Source: Trileptium ribeirensis
Taxonomy: Eukaryota; Nematoda; Enoplea; Enoplida; Thoracostomopsidae
Direction: 5' to 3'
Length of the DNA: 64,000 nucleotides
Assembly (NCBI GenBank): GCA_030248225.1
Contig: JASANE010003633.1
Location: 17,993-81,992 of the forward strand
In this document: positions 33,102 through 45,500 of the stretch, piece after piece
Numbering within the stretch: the stretch's first letter is position 1
How the letters are laid out: every line of letters starts with the position of its first letter
Notes under the pieces: model-generated
The model's database searches: none
What the model was told of the DNA's origin: nothing
Seen by the model: the letters and a program-made list of their open reading frames with translations, nothing else
Translations under genes and position numbers: made by a program

Positions 33102-33737
33102 GTTTGTTGCTTCCATTGTTCAAAAGCATCATACATGTACCTTTTAATATTAGGAATGGCTGGATCACCTGAGCCTAAAATGTATGCAGCCTAGAGAACA
33201 TTTTGTTTTAATCCAATAATGCATTTAGTTAAATATACTTCGCCGAGGCTAGATAACATTTGTGTAACTTGTGTTATCACGTACAACTTTGCATTCTTTC
33301 AACTGATTAGTGCCAGTTTCATACTGCAGTATAGCTTTAGTCGATAGCACAATGTCATGAACTGTGCTCCGTTAAGCAAAGCCAACTCTATATTTAACTG
33401 TTACGTATTTTAAACCTTCGCGGTTTTATTACATTATAGATTTTGTTGTGGCTTTCCCTTGAACAAAATTAAGCATGTAAGCGAACGAAAGAATTGATTC
33501 TAAAATAGTACTCCGAAGCCGAGCCGGTTTTGCGTAAATGCACAAGTTTTTGCCTAAAGAGACTCTGACTATTAGCTCGCGTAGACCTAAAGCTTTAAAT
33601 GTTTGGCGTATCGCCAATGTGTTTTTATCAGAAGCAATCATTTTAGCTTGTGTGATTAGAAATCATAAATCATTAACATGTTTCTGCATCGAAATTTTTA
33701 TTTGTTGATCTGATGTGAAATACATTGATTGCTTTAG

Positions 33738-33797
33738 CTGCGGTTACTACAATCCGAGCTCAATATTGAGGAAGTTGTGCAAGATCGTAGCCTTAAG
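33738..33797 (+). CDS. MIX23: MIX23 exon encoding SELNIEEVVQDRS
   Basis: A 60-bp exon of 20 codons, LRLLQSELNIEEVVQDRSLK, with acceptor GCTTTAG and donor GTACGTG. It matches the most conserved C-terminal part of the family (QSELNVEEVV.DRS in human). All three exons keep phase 0. If not spliced, the frame would run on for 11 codons to a TAA near 33830. Confidence 0.92.
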
Positions 33798-34246
33798 GTA
33801 CGTGATGCGGCTGTTGTAGCTTTTTTCTAATGAAGTATTGCAGTTGTGGCGATTCGAATAATATTTTTAATTTAGCCTTGCCGTTTCCGCAGTACCGGAC
33901 GGTACTTTCCCAGAACTGTATATATGATGGGTTCACATAGGTGGATTAGTTATTTTTTTACCTGTGTTGTCTCACAGCTTATCATGTATATATTTTTCTT
34001 ATTTTTCGCAGTGACTATTTCTAAGTTTCAACTTTAGTTTCTGAGCGCCTTTCAAAGTAATAGCAAAGTAAGGCAATAGTACACGAGAAGCGCATTAATG
34101 TAAACGTTGCAGCCATGTTCATCTCATATTCAGAATATCGGGCCATTTATTTCTCTATTCGAATGTTAAAAAGACTGAAACTTTCGAAATTTGTAAATAC
34201 AACAATATTTTCAGTAAAAATTATAATTTCAAAGGTTATTTTTCAG

Positions 34247-34364
34247 GTTCGAAACACGTTGTGACTTCTCTATTGGATACATACCGTACCACCCAATAAA
34301 TTTTTATTATCAAGACTCGCAAACTTACACAGCCGTTCTAGCTCTCTGCGTGGTACTAAACTAA
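34247..34364 (+). CDS. MIX23: Candidate last MIX23 exon, frame-shifted
   Basis: After a good acceptor (TTATTTTTCAG, ending 34246) one frame reads FETRCDF, like the family's final FNERC motif, but it is one base out of phase with the previous exon. In the spliced phase the reading ends after five codons (V-R-N-T-L-stop at 34262). Either the gene has lost one base here, affecting only the last residues, or the true terminal exon differs. Confidence 0.4.
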
Positions 34365-37300
34365 AATAATACTAAAATGGACAAGCTAAAATTCAGCAAT
34401 TTCAACTCCTTGCACCACCCCAAAAGGTTAACAACTTACCGAATGCAGATTTCAACGAAACGTAACTTGTATAACGGATTTCAATAATACTATATTCCTT
34501 CCTCACCCCAACAAGTAATGTCAAGATTTAACTATTAGCTCATAGCTCTAAAACAGCGTTGCTCTGACTAGAAAAAGTATACAGTTGAAATGTTCTAATA
34601 CAAATTGCATAACGGGCTTAGGCTCCTGATATATGGTTCTGTATGTTGGTTTTAATTTTATATATGATTCTCTGGCAGTGGTAGTAAAACATAATATGTT
34701 TAGGGCCGCTCAGTTGGAGAAAATGTAAGGCTCAAATTCGGTTTTATGAAAATTTGGACAGGAAATCATAGTAGCAGCACAAACACAAACTAGATTTACA
34801 GTTAGATAATAGTTGTTGATAGGGGGTAAAGGGTCACCGTCCCCCAAATGTCGGATCCTCTCAAGCCATTTTTATCCTACTCCCGCGCCTACGCGCGGAA
34901 TATTTTAGCAAATATAGAGCCAAAATTAGTAAAAATATCGGGGAGAGGTCGGTGTCTACCTCCTGAGGACCTCTCCCGACGATCTCTCTCTCCCCTCCCC
35001 CTCCGACCACCTGCAGCCCTAAGCCGATGGACCTTCGACACCTACGAATTGGATTCTATTACGCGAAAATCCATGCCTAGTGTTATATGAGCAATACTTA
35101 CAGATAATCGTTCCAGATATTTTATAAAGTATAAAAAAATTGGATGATCAGGGAAAAAATGTTACCATTTCTAGCTGGAACGAAACTGTTTTTTGTAATC
35201 CAGGTCAACAGTGAAGTGTAGAATACTGTACCACCAAAAATTTGCAACCGAAACCGGAATAAATCGAGACGTTGTTTAATCGCAACCCGTCTAAATCGCA
35301 AATTACCGGAATTTTCTTCGGTTTTAAACGATTTCAATACTTGAAAGGAGCTACCAGTTTTATTGTCGATTCTGACAACGATCGTTGCTGGGGTTTAAAT
35401 ATACTTTGACAATTTTGTCAAATTTAATAAAATTTCTGAAACTATGTCAAATATTCCACTAAAATAGGCAACATAATAATTAGAAAAGCTGCATTTACGG
35501 ACACAAATTAAAGCGAACCATTGCGAATAACTTTGGAATAGGTGCAAATATTTCGGCGAACCAGTATTGAAACATTTGCTATTATTGTTGTAGTCTTTAA
35601 ATTTTTGCAGTAATTTGCAATCAAATATAATATGTGCATTTTAAGTTATTTTTTTTGATTCTTTGTTATATCTGTATGAGCGCATTGTGTCTGTATAGCA
35701 GCTAATAGAGGCTTTTGTTGTTTATAAATGTAGTGAGCGAAACAAGTGAAGAATTACTAGTGGTGAAATTTGACAATGTCCGTTATTTGGCTTTTAAGGT
35801 GACACACATTACTCAAGTCTGACTTGCCAAATTGGTTCGCGCAATAACTATTTTGAAAGCTTGAAATTTGTCTAGTTGGTCGCGGTCAGTTTCTACCACC
35901 ACCTTCCCCCACCCGAAAAAACTGCCAAAGGCATTCTTGTCAGTTCCCGAAGGGTATAGAGTACTTACGTTATCTATTTTATGTCGACGACGGGTGCAGA
36001 TATATGAGTCAAGTTGGGTTTATTTTGTAGTGCAAATAAGCCTCTGTGACCGTGTATAGTGTGGTGACCGTGTAATAATTTGGTGCGAAGCTGTTTTAGA
36101 ATGTTATATTTGGTTAAAAACAGGGTGTTTTAAATGTACTCAAGGCACTCAGAAGACACGAAAACAGCAATATTTCCGTAACCGCTCGAGCTATAGGACA
36201 TTTTGTGGAGAATTCATCCTCTATAATTTACGTATACGATATTATAATGTTATTGTCATTATTTGCGATTCAGAATTGGGTCGAAACGGGTTTATGAATG
36301 GATCCATGAGATCCAAAGCACTAAACACATCTAAAACTATAAATCCTCTGTGTAGTTGTAGATGCTATTCCAAGTCCCAAAATACGCATTAAGCTGGTAT
36401 ATCCAAGTCAAGCAACATGGGTGATATCCAGTTCATATTTGAAGTTGATGCTCAATATAGCTGTGTGCGCATTCAACACTCAGAATTCACCTCCATGGCG
36501 TTAAGACAATCAATTATAATATAATATTTCATTTGGTTTGAGCTATAGTCCGAGCAAACTGCATATAGGTGGAATAGAGTAGTATGAAAAACGAGTTGAA
36601 ATATGTAACCGAAATAAAATAATATGAACTGCATGTTTACTTTAAATTATCGTTTTGTTTCAGATTTTCTATGAAAAATGCCGCAATTACTATAAGCCAA
36701 GTGATTTAAATCTATGACACGTAAAAATGTTTAGCTTTTGTTTCATGGAAATGAATAATCGTTGCTAACTGTTTATTATTATATAGCGAGCGCTTTCGTC
36801 TAGAGTGTTAGGCGAATGACTCCGCGCTATTGGTTTTGATAAGTCCGTTAGTACCTATTAAATCGTGGTAAAAATCGCTTAATACCATGACACTCAGTAG
36901 TTGTTCCTTTGCTTTGACGTTGTGCGATGATGTGATCGTTTTCGGATTAGTAACAAGGATGTTCGTGGGTATTTAGACAGTAAGAGTGACTGTTACTCAA
37001 ATGTTTGTCATGAACTCTCGGCTACATTAATAACTGGGTAAGGCATTGTGCACCGAAATTACCTTCTTTTTGCACTGCAAGCTGAAACTTGTTTGTAGAA
37101 TGCATTAGGTTTTCGTTTCATTTAGGTGTGCAACTATTCAGAGCGTAGTGTAATTTAGCGGAGATTATGTGTTGCAGGGGTGAAAGCTTTTGAATTCCGT
37201 CTGTGTATGTGATCGGCTATAATTCGGGAATGAATTAAGCGATTTTCGTGATCTTGGGCTCATTCGAACCGACATAGTCGATTTACCGTTTTTGAATTAA

Positions 37301-40300
37301 GATCTGATTTCGTGGTTAAAGGTCAAAATGAGGGTTTTTTATTCCATTTTAGTACCCTTCCCGGAAGCAATGTTATTTTTATCTTGACTTGCTATTTTTT
37401 TCTCTGGTTGGTTTTATTTCATAGTAAATGATAAATGCCGATGCCTCTTTTTGTTTTTCGATTAAGGCTCCAGTTCAGGAGTTATGGGGTTTGAGGTAAA
37501 GCACCGCCGTGGTTCCTCAACCGAAAACTCGCAAATTTTGTTCTGACGTCCTGTGTAGCTGAAAAGTTTCACTTGGGGGTTTTCGGGCATGGGAAACTTA
37601 TTGGTGTTGGTTTTGCTCTGCGAGTCATGGTTCCATGGGTACGGGGGTATGGCGCCCCATGGTTCCTCCTCCCTAAATTCCTACTTTTATTTTAACTTCC
37701 TGGGAGGCTGATAGCTTGCACTTGTGGGTTTTCGGGCATGGCAAACTTATTGTCGGTGTTAGTTTTGTTCTAACGTGTGCGGTAGATATCCACATATAGC
37801 ATATGGACGTATGCTATCGAGAGCTGACTGCCTTTGCACTCATAAGGCGTAGATGTACCTATGCTTCACTTCGCTCTGCAAGAGTTACTAGTTTAGCTTA
37901 CTGACATTACCCTTTGATTGGCAGGAACATTGGTTTTAATCCTTTTGGACGTCACAATAGCAACAAAATAATTTGACACAGAGAGCCTAATCTGTACCGG
38001 CGATAACGGGTGTGAAGTCCTTGGTCGGTAATGAAATAAGTTTCAATAACTTGTTTGAATGGACGGATTATTTCGGAAATCACTGTTTTCGTTCGGGTGC
38101 ATTTCGGCCGCAGTATTTAAACCAACACTAAATCAATCAGTGTTTCGTCTTGTAAGTTTGCATAATATTGGTTTAGTCTATTTTAATCATTTTTGTGGTA
38201 TGAATGCTAGCCGATTGAGTAGTATTATATGGAGCATTCAAAAGATGAAAATGTGTCTTTGCTTTCTCGTTTGGATCACCTTTTACTACCATATTTGTGA
38301 CGATGCCGTGGCAATGTTTGAGTGTCGTCACGTCTATCTTTATTGAGACCAGACGTCCAAAATATGTTTTCGTAACTAGTCACGGACAAAAATAAGTGCA
38401 TAAAAACGAACACGTTAAGACATTCGTTGACAAACGAACGTAAACGTAAACAAAATTAAGTATTTCAGAACGATTTTTTGCATTCGTTTATAAACCAGCG
38501 TAAACGCAAGCGAACGTTGTGACGTTAGTTTATAAACGAACGTTGTTGCGTTCGTTTTTTGTCACGTTCACAACTTTGTGGTGCAAATTGAATTGTATAC
38601 AGTAAAAAGTTGAGCAAAGGAAGACCACCGATAATCATTATTAGGTTCAGCAGCCGCTATACATGATAGCTGTTCCTTCGTCGCTCACTCATTTGAAAAC
38701 TAACAGTCACTCTTGGTAGTCTCTCAAAAATTTTGTAATAACATGCCAGAAACTTATCGCCGCATTATGCTGTAAAGGGTTATTGTTTATAAAAACGCCA
38801 AGCCTTTACTCGACGTACTCTGCGGCCGTGAATCGCTATAAAGACATTATTCTTCATAACTTCAATGAGAAAAAGGAAACTGGAGATGTTTCGGGAAAAG
38901 AAGTCATACTTTTCATAAAGAAATTTCGGGTAGTCTTCAAATACTCACATAGCAATTTTTTCGAAAACTATCGCGAAGTTTCTAACGTGGAAGGATTTTG
39001 ATTTTAGTATAAAATGCTAAGTGACAAAGAGAATCCAAGAAATATCCTAGCCCCGTATTTAAATTGTGGTTATAACGTGTTACTGCCATGGTTTTCAAAC
39101 AACTAAAGCTGATATCTACATGTGATTTTTATGCCATAGTCAAATTTTCAGAGTAAGACATACCGCTTCGGATTCAGGCCTACAGCGTTCTGGAGGATTG
39201 TATTTACACGAAATACTTAACCCTTTCTTTCGTTCGTATATATATTGACACATTTGTTGCAACGTACATTGCGTGGTGAGTCAATTGCCGAGTTTGTCGT
39301 TTGGGGTGCGCTTGTACGTACGTTGTTGCCTGTGTGAGCAACAACTACGAAATAGCGTAGTGGCCAGCTTACAAGATTTGCACCCGAGCGATATAGGTTG
39401 GATCCGCGGTCGGAGCAAAAATTTGTTCAAGATTGTACAAGCTACGCTTTGGTTTAAGGAGGAAAGGGTTAATTTTATACCAGAATTTTTTAGAACCTTG
39501 ATGAATTATAAGATGTTTTCTTTGTTTTTGGTATAAGTGGCTCCCGGTCAACTTTGGTAACCCATGTTTGAATACACATTCTAAGTATTTTATAGAAATA
39601 GGTAAACCGCGTTATTTTGGCATTATTTTATTTGCTCCGATCGTGGTTTGTTATTAGTTTATTTAAAGTTATCTGCTGTTAACGTTTGATCTATATAAAA
39701 CTGCCTTAATCGACGTGTTAATATGTTAAATGTAACTAAATTATGTCTTTAAAACTTTGTGAATCGCTTGCATACATATAAGGTTGTGTCCATGATAATA
39801 AAGCGTGCAATAAGAAATTCTATGTGGTTACAATATATATGGCCTCTCTCTAGTTGGAGCAGATGTACCTATACGGGGACGTCCGGTGGCACCGAACATA
39901 CATAATCGATTAATGTGCCTCCTTAGGGTTTTCAAACATGTTGCGAAAATTGTTTTCGGATGCAGTAATTTTTCATAAAGTACTGACAATACACAATATG
40001 ATGGACCTTTATTGTGAATAGGACAAAACATGAAATAGGTTAATACGGATAACGTCTAATTGTTCTGGCTATACTTTTTCAGACTAGCTATTCTCTAACT
40101 TCTTTTCCATATTAATGGTAAACATTTTAAATGATACGTGGAAATATTGTATTGTGCGAAAGCCATTACGAAGTAGCGTGTCGAAATCCAAAAGCAATGT
40201 TACGAGACAAAATGTGATGTATATATACCGACGACAAAATTTTAGCAAAGTATCTGGGTCTTCGGATAGCCCCTCCACAACCTGAAATTCGGTGTTGAAG

Positions 40301-42540
40301 GTTGATACCCAAATTTTTTTCTGCATAAATGCATAATTTTATGTATGGTACAAACCGCATTGATGCGCGTGGTAAAAGCCACATCGCTTCGCGGGCTAAA
40401 GAATTAGGTTTAGGCTCAGGAATTCACATAAAAGGAAATAAGTTCTTAACCCATGAAGCGATTGGACTCAGCTTGTCAATGCGGATCGAATGGCATATAA
40501 AATTAGCATCTAGGGAGTAAAAAATTTCGAAAATTTTGCACACCAAGACGGCAGACCATTGGGTGTCCCAAATATCTAAAATCGCAATTTCGAACTTGGC
40601 ACTAACTGAGAAGACCCGAAAATTTAAATTGAATTTGAACACATTTCATGACTGACCTTTTTGGACATAGGTGAAATTCCTTTTTTACATATTTCTGAAT
40701 CTGTATTTAGTTTTAGAAACTGCTACATTCGTTGTTTTCGTTGCAAGATTGTTTAAAACAATTTTTTAGTAAAGTTTGTGTAGTTTTCTCGGAAGAGTAC
40801 ATTTGATGTTTTTTGGGCAGCTACGACGTAATGCTGTGGTGTGATCGAAGTTCATGGTCCCTTGCGTGGCTCGGGTTCCATTCTTCTGCCTTAAAATGCT
40901 GTGTTTAACGTTATTGTTATTCCGTGACAGCGCCACGGTGCAAAAATAGTCCATATCGTCTTACCGGAACCTCGGAAACCATTGTAGTCGAATCAGTTTG
41001 TCAAGACGACTTCATTTTCCGATATTTGGGTCCTGAGGTTCGTTGAAAGTGGCTTTCCCAGGGTAAGCTACATTTCTGGATAAAGTACATTAAAATGTAA
41101 GTATATATCTCATAGTTCTTTCCTTGGTCGATTATTTTGTCGTGGCTCCATTTTGGGATATGCTTTATGAAACGTTTGTACTCTACAGTTTTAGTAAATG
41201 TTTATTTTGGCATAAGGCTGCTTAAATAATTAAATTTCATTACTGTTGTTTTCTTCTTTGGCTAGCCACAATTTTGTTTCTTATCCAGGTCTTCACGATA
41301 AAAGTAAGGCTCTAATCGAATTTGTTAGCTCAAGGTGTCACGGAAAAATTTAAGGGCTCTGTACGCTATGCGTATTTTGAATGAATCACATTAATTATAC
41401 AGCGTTCACGGGAAGTATCTGGTGCGTGCTTTTATTAGCTGGCTCACGTAACTAATCTTGATGAGCGTTGGGTTTATTTTTAGCAAAAGAATAGCTTAGA
41501 GTAGGAGGGTTCAGGAAGGAGCTCCATAGATTAGTATGTGTTTCATATAAGGGCATAGCCTAGAGTAAAAGGTTTGGTACATCCATAACTACATATTAAG
41601 ATAGATTACACTTAAATCCCTCAGGGCTTATCTGGTCTATTAACTTAAAGTTATAAAAACAATATCTTTTACCACTGTCATGGATATATAATTGTTGATC
41701 ATTTTTGCCATAACCACCCGCCACGCGCTCGTAAACAGTTGATGATATTTAATATACATATATGATGCACTGAAAAACTATTGTCCAGAATATTGAGGTT
41801 TTGTCTTATAAAACAAGCTGAAATCTTAAGGTCATAATTGTGAAAAAGGATTTAGCTTGCTATGTAACAGGGCCGTTCTCGCCCGCACGTGTTTTTGCAG
41901 TATTCTGGCACTAGAACCACCTGAATACATCCCAAATTGAACAGGACCGCGTTATATCGATTTTCCGACTGCATCCCAGCGTGTTCGCGAAAGGTTGTGT
42001 AGGTGCGAGTAATAACCGAAAACCTAGTTCATGGGTCCATGGTTTGTTAGCAGTACTATTCCGCTTATTATCATTTTATGCTTATTTTCTTCGTTATAAC
42101 CCATTGCTTTGATATGTGCTTATAACCTATGCCATTTCATGTATTATTTTCATATGTATACCGTGTCGGGCTTTCATTTGGGCTTTACTGGACGGAACTG
42201 CGTGGTAGGAGTTGAAGTTGTAACCTAGTATGAGTCTGGTTCGAAGCAATTAAGAGTCAACCTACCATGTGCTAATTGGGAACCGAAAATTAGGCTGTAG
42301 ACTCGGAGAACGCACCCGGTACTCGACCACCAGCCCTCATAGCCTTGTTTCAAAATTATGACCTTCCGGGAATAGCAGGCCATAGATTGCCCAAGCGGGA
42401 CCATTGACTCGGTAGTGATCAGAACCGAAAGTATCAATTTTACCTGGGCTAAATAATACGTGGAGCCATGGTCACGAATAATACATATAGCCATGGTCAC
42501 GAAAACAACGAACAACTGAGAGCTTAAACTAGTAGAATCC
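34365..42540. other. Intergenic DNA with minor repeats, no gene seen
   Basis: No supported exon on either strand. A perfect 10-bp stem (GGGAGAGGTC / GACCTCTCCC) lies at ~34942-34980. A ~150-bp direct repeat at 37575-37775 shares TTCGGGCATGG-AAACTTATTG. A cluster of ACGAACGTAAACG-type words is listed separately. Short repeats of AGCCATGGTCACGAA occur near 42466-42500. Confidence 0.5.
38385..38580. repeat. Cluster of inverted TTCGTTTATAAACGAACG-type words
   Basis: Within ~190 bp the words ACGAACGTAAACG, CATTCGTTTATAAACCAGCG, TTTATAAACGAACGTTG and related forms occur in both orientations, and the ends resemble each other in inverse (GTCACGGACAAAAA and TTTTTTGTCACG). Probably a short foldback MITE. 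Confidence 0.5.
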
Positions 42541-45500
42541 AGTGGTACGGTAGCTTCCGATTACTTGGAAATGAGGGTCGCCGGGCCTGTTTGTCGGCCC
42601 GTAGCCGCTTACCGGTTCAGATTTCGCGGAACCGCTCCGAGTACTTTTTGATAGGGCGTTTTACAGGCTTTCTGATAAGGCCAAAATACCTCAAACCGCA
42701 CGCGGGCCTAACCTTAACATTAAGGGGCAAAACACGTCAAAATTGAACCAACAACGTTACTTAAGCTAAGTTTGGTTGTTGGTAGTGGCTTGTGACAGGC
42801 GTATTTATATGTATATATATAGGCATGTAGCTGATTTCATCGCCCCCCGCGTCTTTTCTCGCCCCCATCGGCCGAATCTCCTAGTCCGCGTCAACTGTTT
42901 TAACCCCAATGTCCGAAATTTCCTTGCTTGGTCAGTGGTTCTAGCCGATTTTGTGGGATCGTCACCTTTCCGGTGTCTTACTAGTGCGAACAAGACCACC
43001 CCCGATGGAACCGGCTATTTCACCAAACAACATGTGTCACCGGACAACCAAAGAATTCCGTCGGGTCTAATTGCGCTTTTTTTATCAGCCAGGGGACGGC
43101 CGCCGAAACCTCCGTTGTCAGCCCATCAGCACCTAAAATCATTTGACTTGCGCCATGGTAACCGGTCCTTCTTCTTATTGCAGAACTGCCTACCGGAGTC
43201 TTGCGCCTCCATACGTAGCCCACTCTGTTGAACATCTAACCAGCTCAAGCGGATCATAATCCGTCCAACCCGTAAGGCGACATGCCAGTTGCCCCTCCGT
43301 TAGGTGACTACTCTATGACCCATGTCACAGAAACCGACACACTTCCTGGTTCGTACCCTTTCCATATCCGACCCCTAGTCGTAAATGGATACATGCGACC
43401 CCTTATTTTACTCGCCTACTTTCGGCGAGTATAACGATCAGCGGGCCTCCGCTCGACGTGTCGCTAGCCTGCCACAACCCGCCAAAGTGCCCCTACTCGG
43501 GAGCACTAACTAAAGGTGGGTACAAAATACTTGAAATTTATTCTTAACTCTAAGGGGGGTGCAAATCGTTGCGTTCCCCACGTCAAGACCTCTCCAAAAA
43601 TATCCGGCGTGTCTCCGTCCTTTCACCCGTTAACCTGGGACGGCCGCCTAAAGCACACCCGCCGTAGCCGACACTCTCTGTTGACACATTTTTAACGCCT
43701 ACCCACATTTTGCTGTTGGGACTGGGGTATCGCCCCTCATTCGCACTGCCTAGTCGTGGCAAGCCTAGTTGCTGCATGGCGGGCGTCGTTCTGCCCAGCG
43801 GTTAGGGCGGGGGAGGCCGCCAAAGTCCTCTATACTAAAATACATAACCCGACAGGAGCGGGTGTGCCCCAATATTACGTCCAACCCCCTCGTGTTTGAT
43901 GTCATTCGACACCGTTTTCCGTCCTGGGAACAAATTTGGCCCCGACCCACCGAAATTCTTTCGGGAACCCACTGCCCTACCCCTTCCCGTGTCCCTCCCT
44001 TTTCTCTCTCTTTTCGTCTTTTCTTTGTTGTTTTCCTTTTCTTTCTCTGCTCGGCTGACCCTTGGGCCGCTGTTGTTCGTGGTGCTCGCTTTGTTTATGT
44101 GCCGCGTTGTCCTCGTTGCACCAGTAATCAACGCCGGAAACGACAACGAGGACACCCAAAGAAGAAAAAGAGGGCAACACACACATATAAACACATAAAA
44201 TTTAGAGTTTTATAGATTATATATATGTATAGGTATAAGTAGACCGGGGAAAAAGGGGATAGGTTTGGGCCCAGTAGCGGCCCCCGGGAGGCTCGGCCGA
44301 GGGTGTCCGCCCGTCAAACGTCCCCCGGTGGGTGACCCGTCTCCGACCCCCTTTGGGGCACCGTCCGATGACCCAGGCCCCCTGGGACACTCGAAAGCGG
44401 GCGTTCTGAGCTGGGAAAAAGGAAAAAGATCATGACAAGTTCGACGTCCCAATACGTCCTCATGCTGGAGAGTCACTCTTCGGATTGTGCTGAAGACGAA
44501 ATAGCTAGGCGACGTCGTGAGGTATCAAAGACGATGGAAAAGAGGGCTTAATGGACGATGGCGATTGGGAAGACATATGAGCTGAATGTAACGTACCAGC
44601 TCGTCTGATCGTTAAATTAATTGCGCCTTTCAGAGATTACGCGATTCTGCTCTGTTTTTTGTTCCGGCCATTGCACTCGGCATTGCGTGGCTGATTTAGA
44701 TGAAGAGGAAACAGTTAAGCAATCCAGAAGAGATAATAGATCTTAACACTGACCTGAACTAAAAGAGTGGCGCATGTTATGCGGGGTGTGACACCTTAAA
44801 TGGTATTAAACGTTCAAGTGATTGATGTTGGGAATACAATTTAAGAGACATCCGGCGCTAATGGGCTGATTGATGCAATACATGTACAGGAAATAAAGGC
44901 TCGAAAATACGCGTTTTCTGAACAGGTTGGGATCAAGATCGCACATGTTCGACCTCCGACTATTCGGATGGTTCAAATTTGATGTCGACGATCTCACTTT
45001 GACGCCGACTCTCCCTAAGGGACGTCGGTGGTTTACGGTAATGCTGACTTCCGGAAAATTGTAAATTTTCCGATTGTATCCCAAGACCGACTCGGCAAAC
45101 CACGACCCGAATTAAGCCGCCCATGATTGGGGCCAGAAGAAAAGCACATGAAATGAGCGACAAAATTTTTCGAGGTTGGGTGTGACGCTCGAGAAATGCG
45201 AATCAGTTGGACTTCGGTAGCACGGAGTTCGGTCGGCTTATCACATGTTTTGATTTTCTCGACCATGTTTTGTATTGGGGACGGTTCAGAGTTTGGGGCG
45301 TGAGCATTAAAGAACAAGGAATTTTTAGGGGGTAATTAGATATTGGCGATTGCTATTACGGAAGGAGCGGCAGACCCATAGAAGTCCATTACAGAATGTA
45401 GCAAGTTATCCCTTCTTTCTAGTTGATTTTTTCCGTGAGCCTCTTGGCGGATCCACCGGTCTTCTCAATAGCTACACCTACTGTTGCCTGGAATTTACGC

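Noticed and set aside
42776..43231. 151-codon ORF on the + strand
   Set aside because: No domain, lies in GC-rich DNA where stops are rare, and overlaps ORFs of similar length on the other strand.
43769..44215. ORFs of 100-148 codons on both strands
   Set aside because: They mirror one another over the polypyrimidine tract, and the low-complexity products are composition artefacts.
44432..44551. Short ORF as a gag remnant
   Set aside because: 39 codons only, no motif and no pol remnants nearby.
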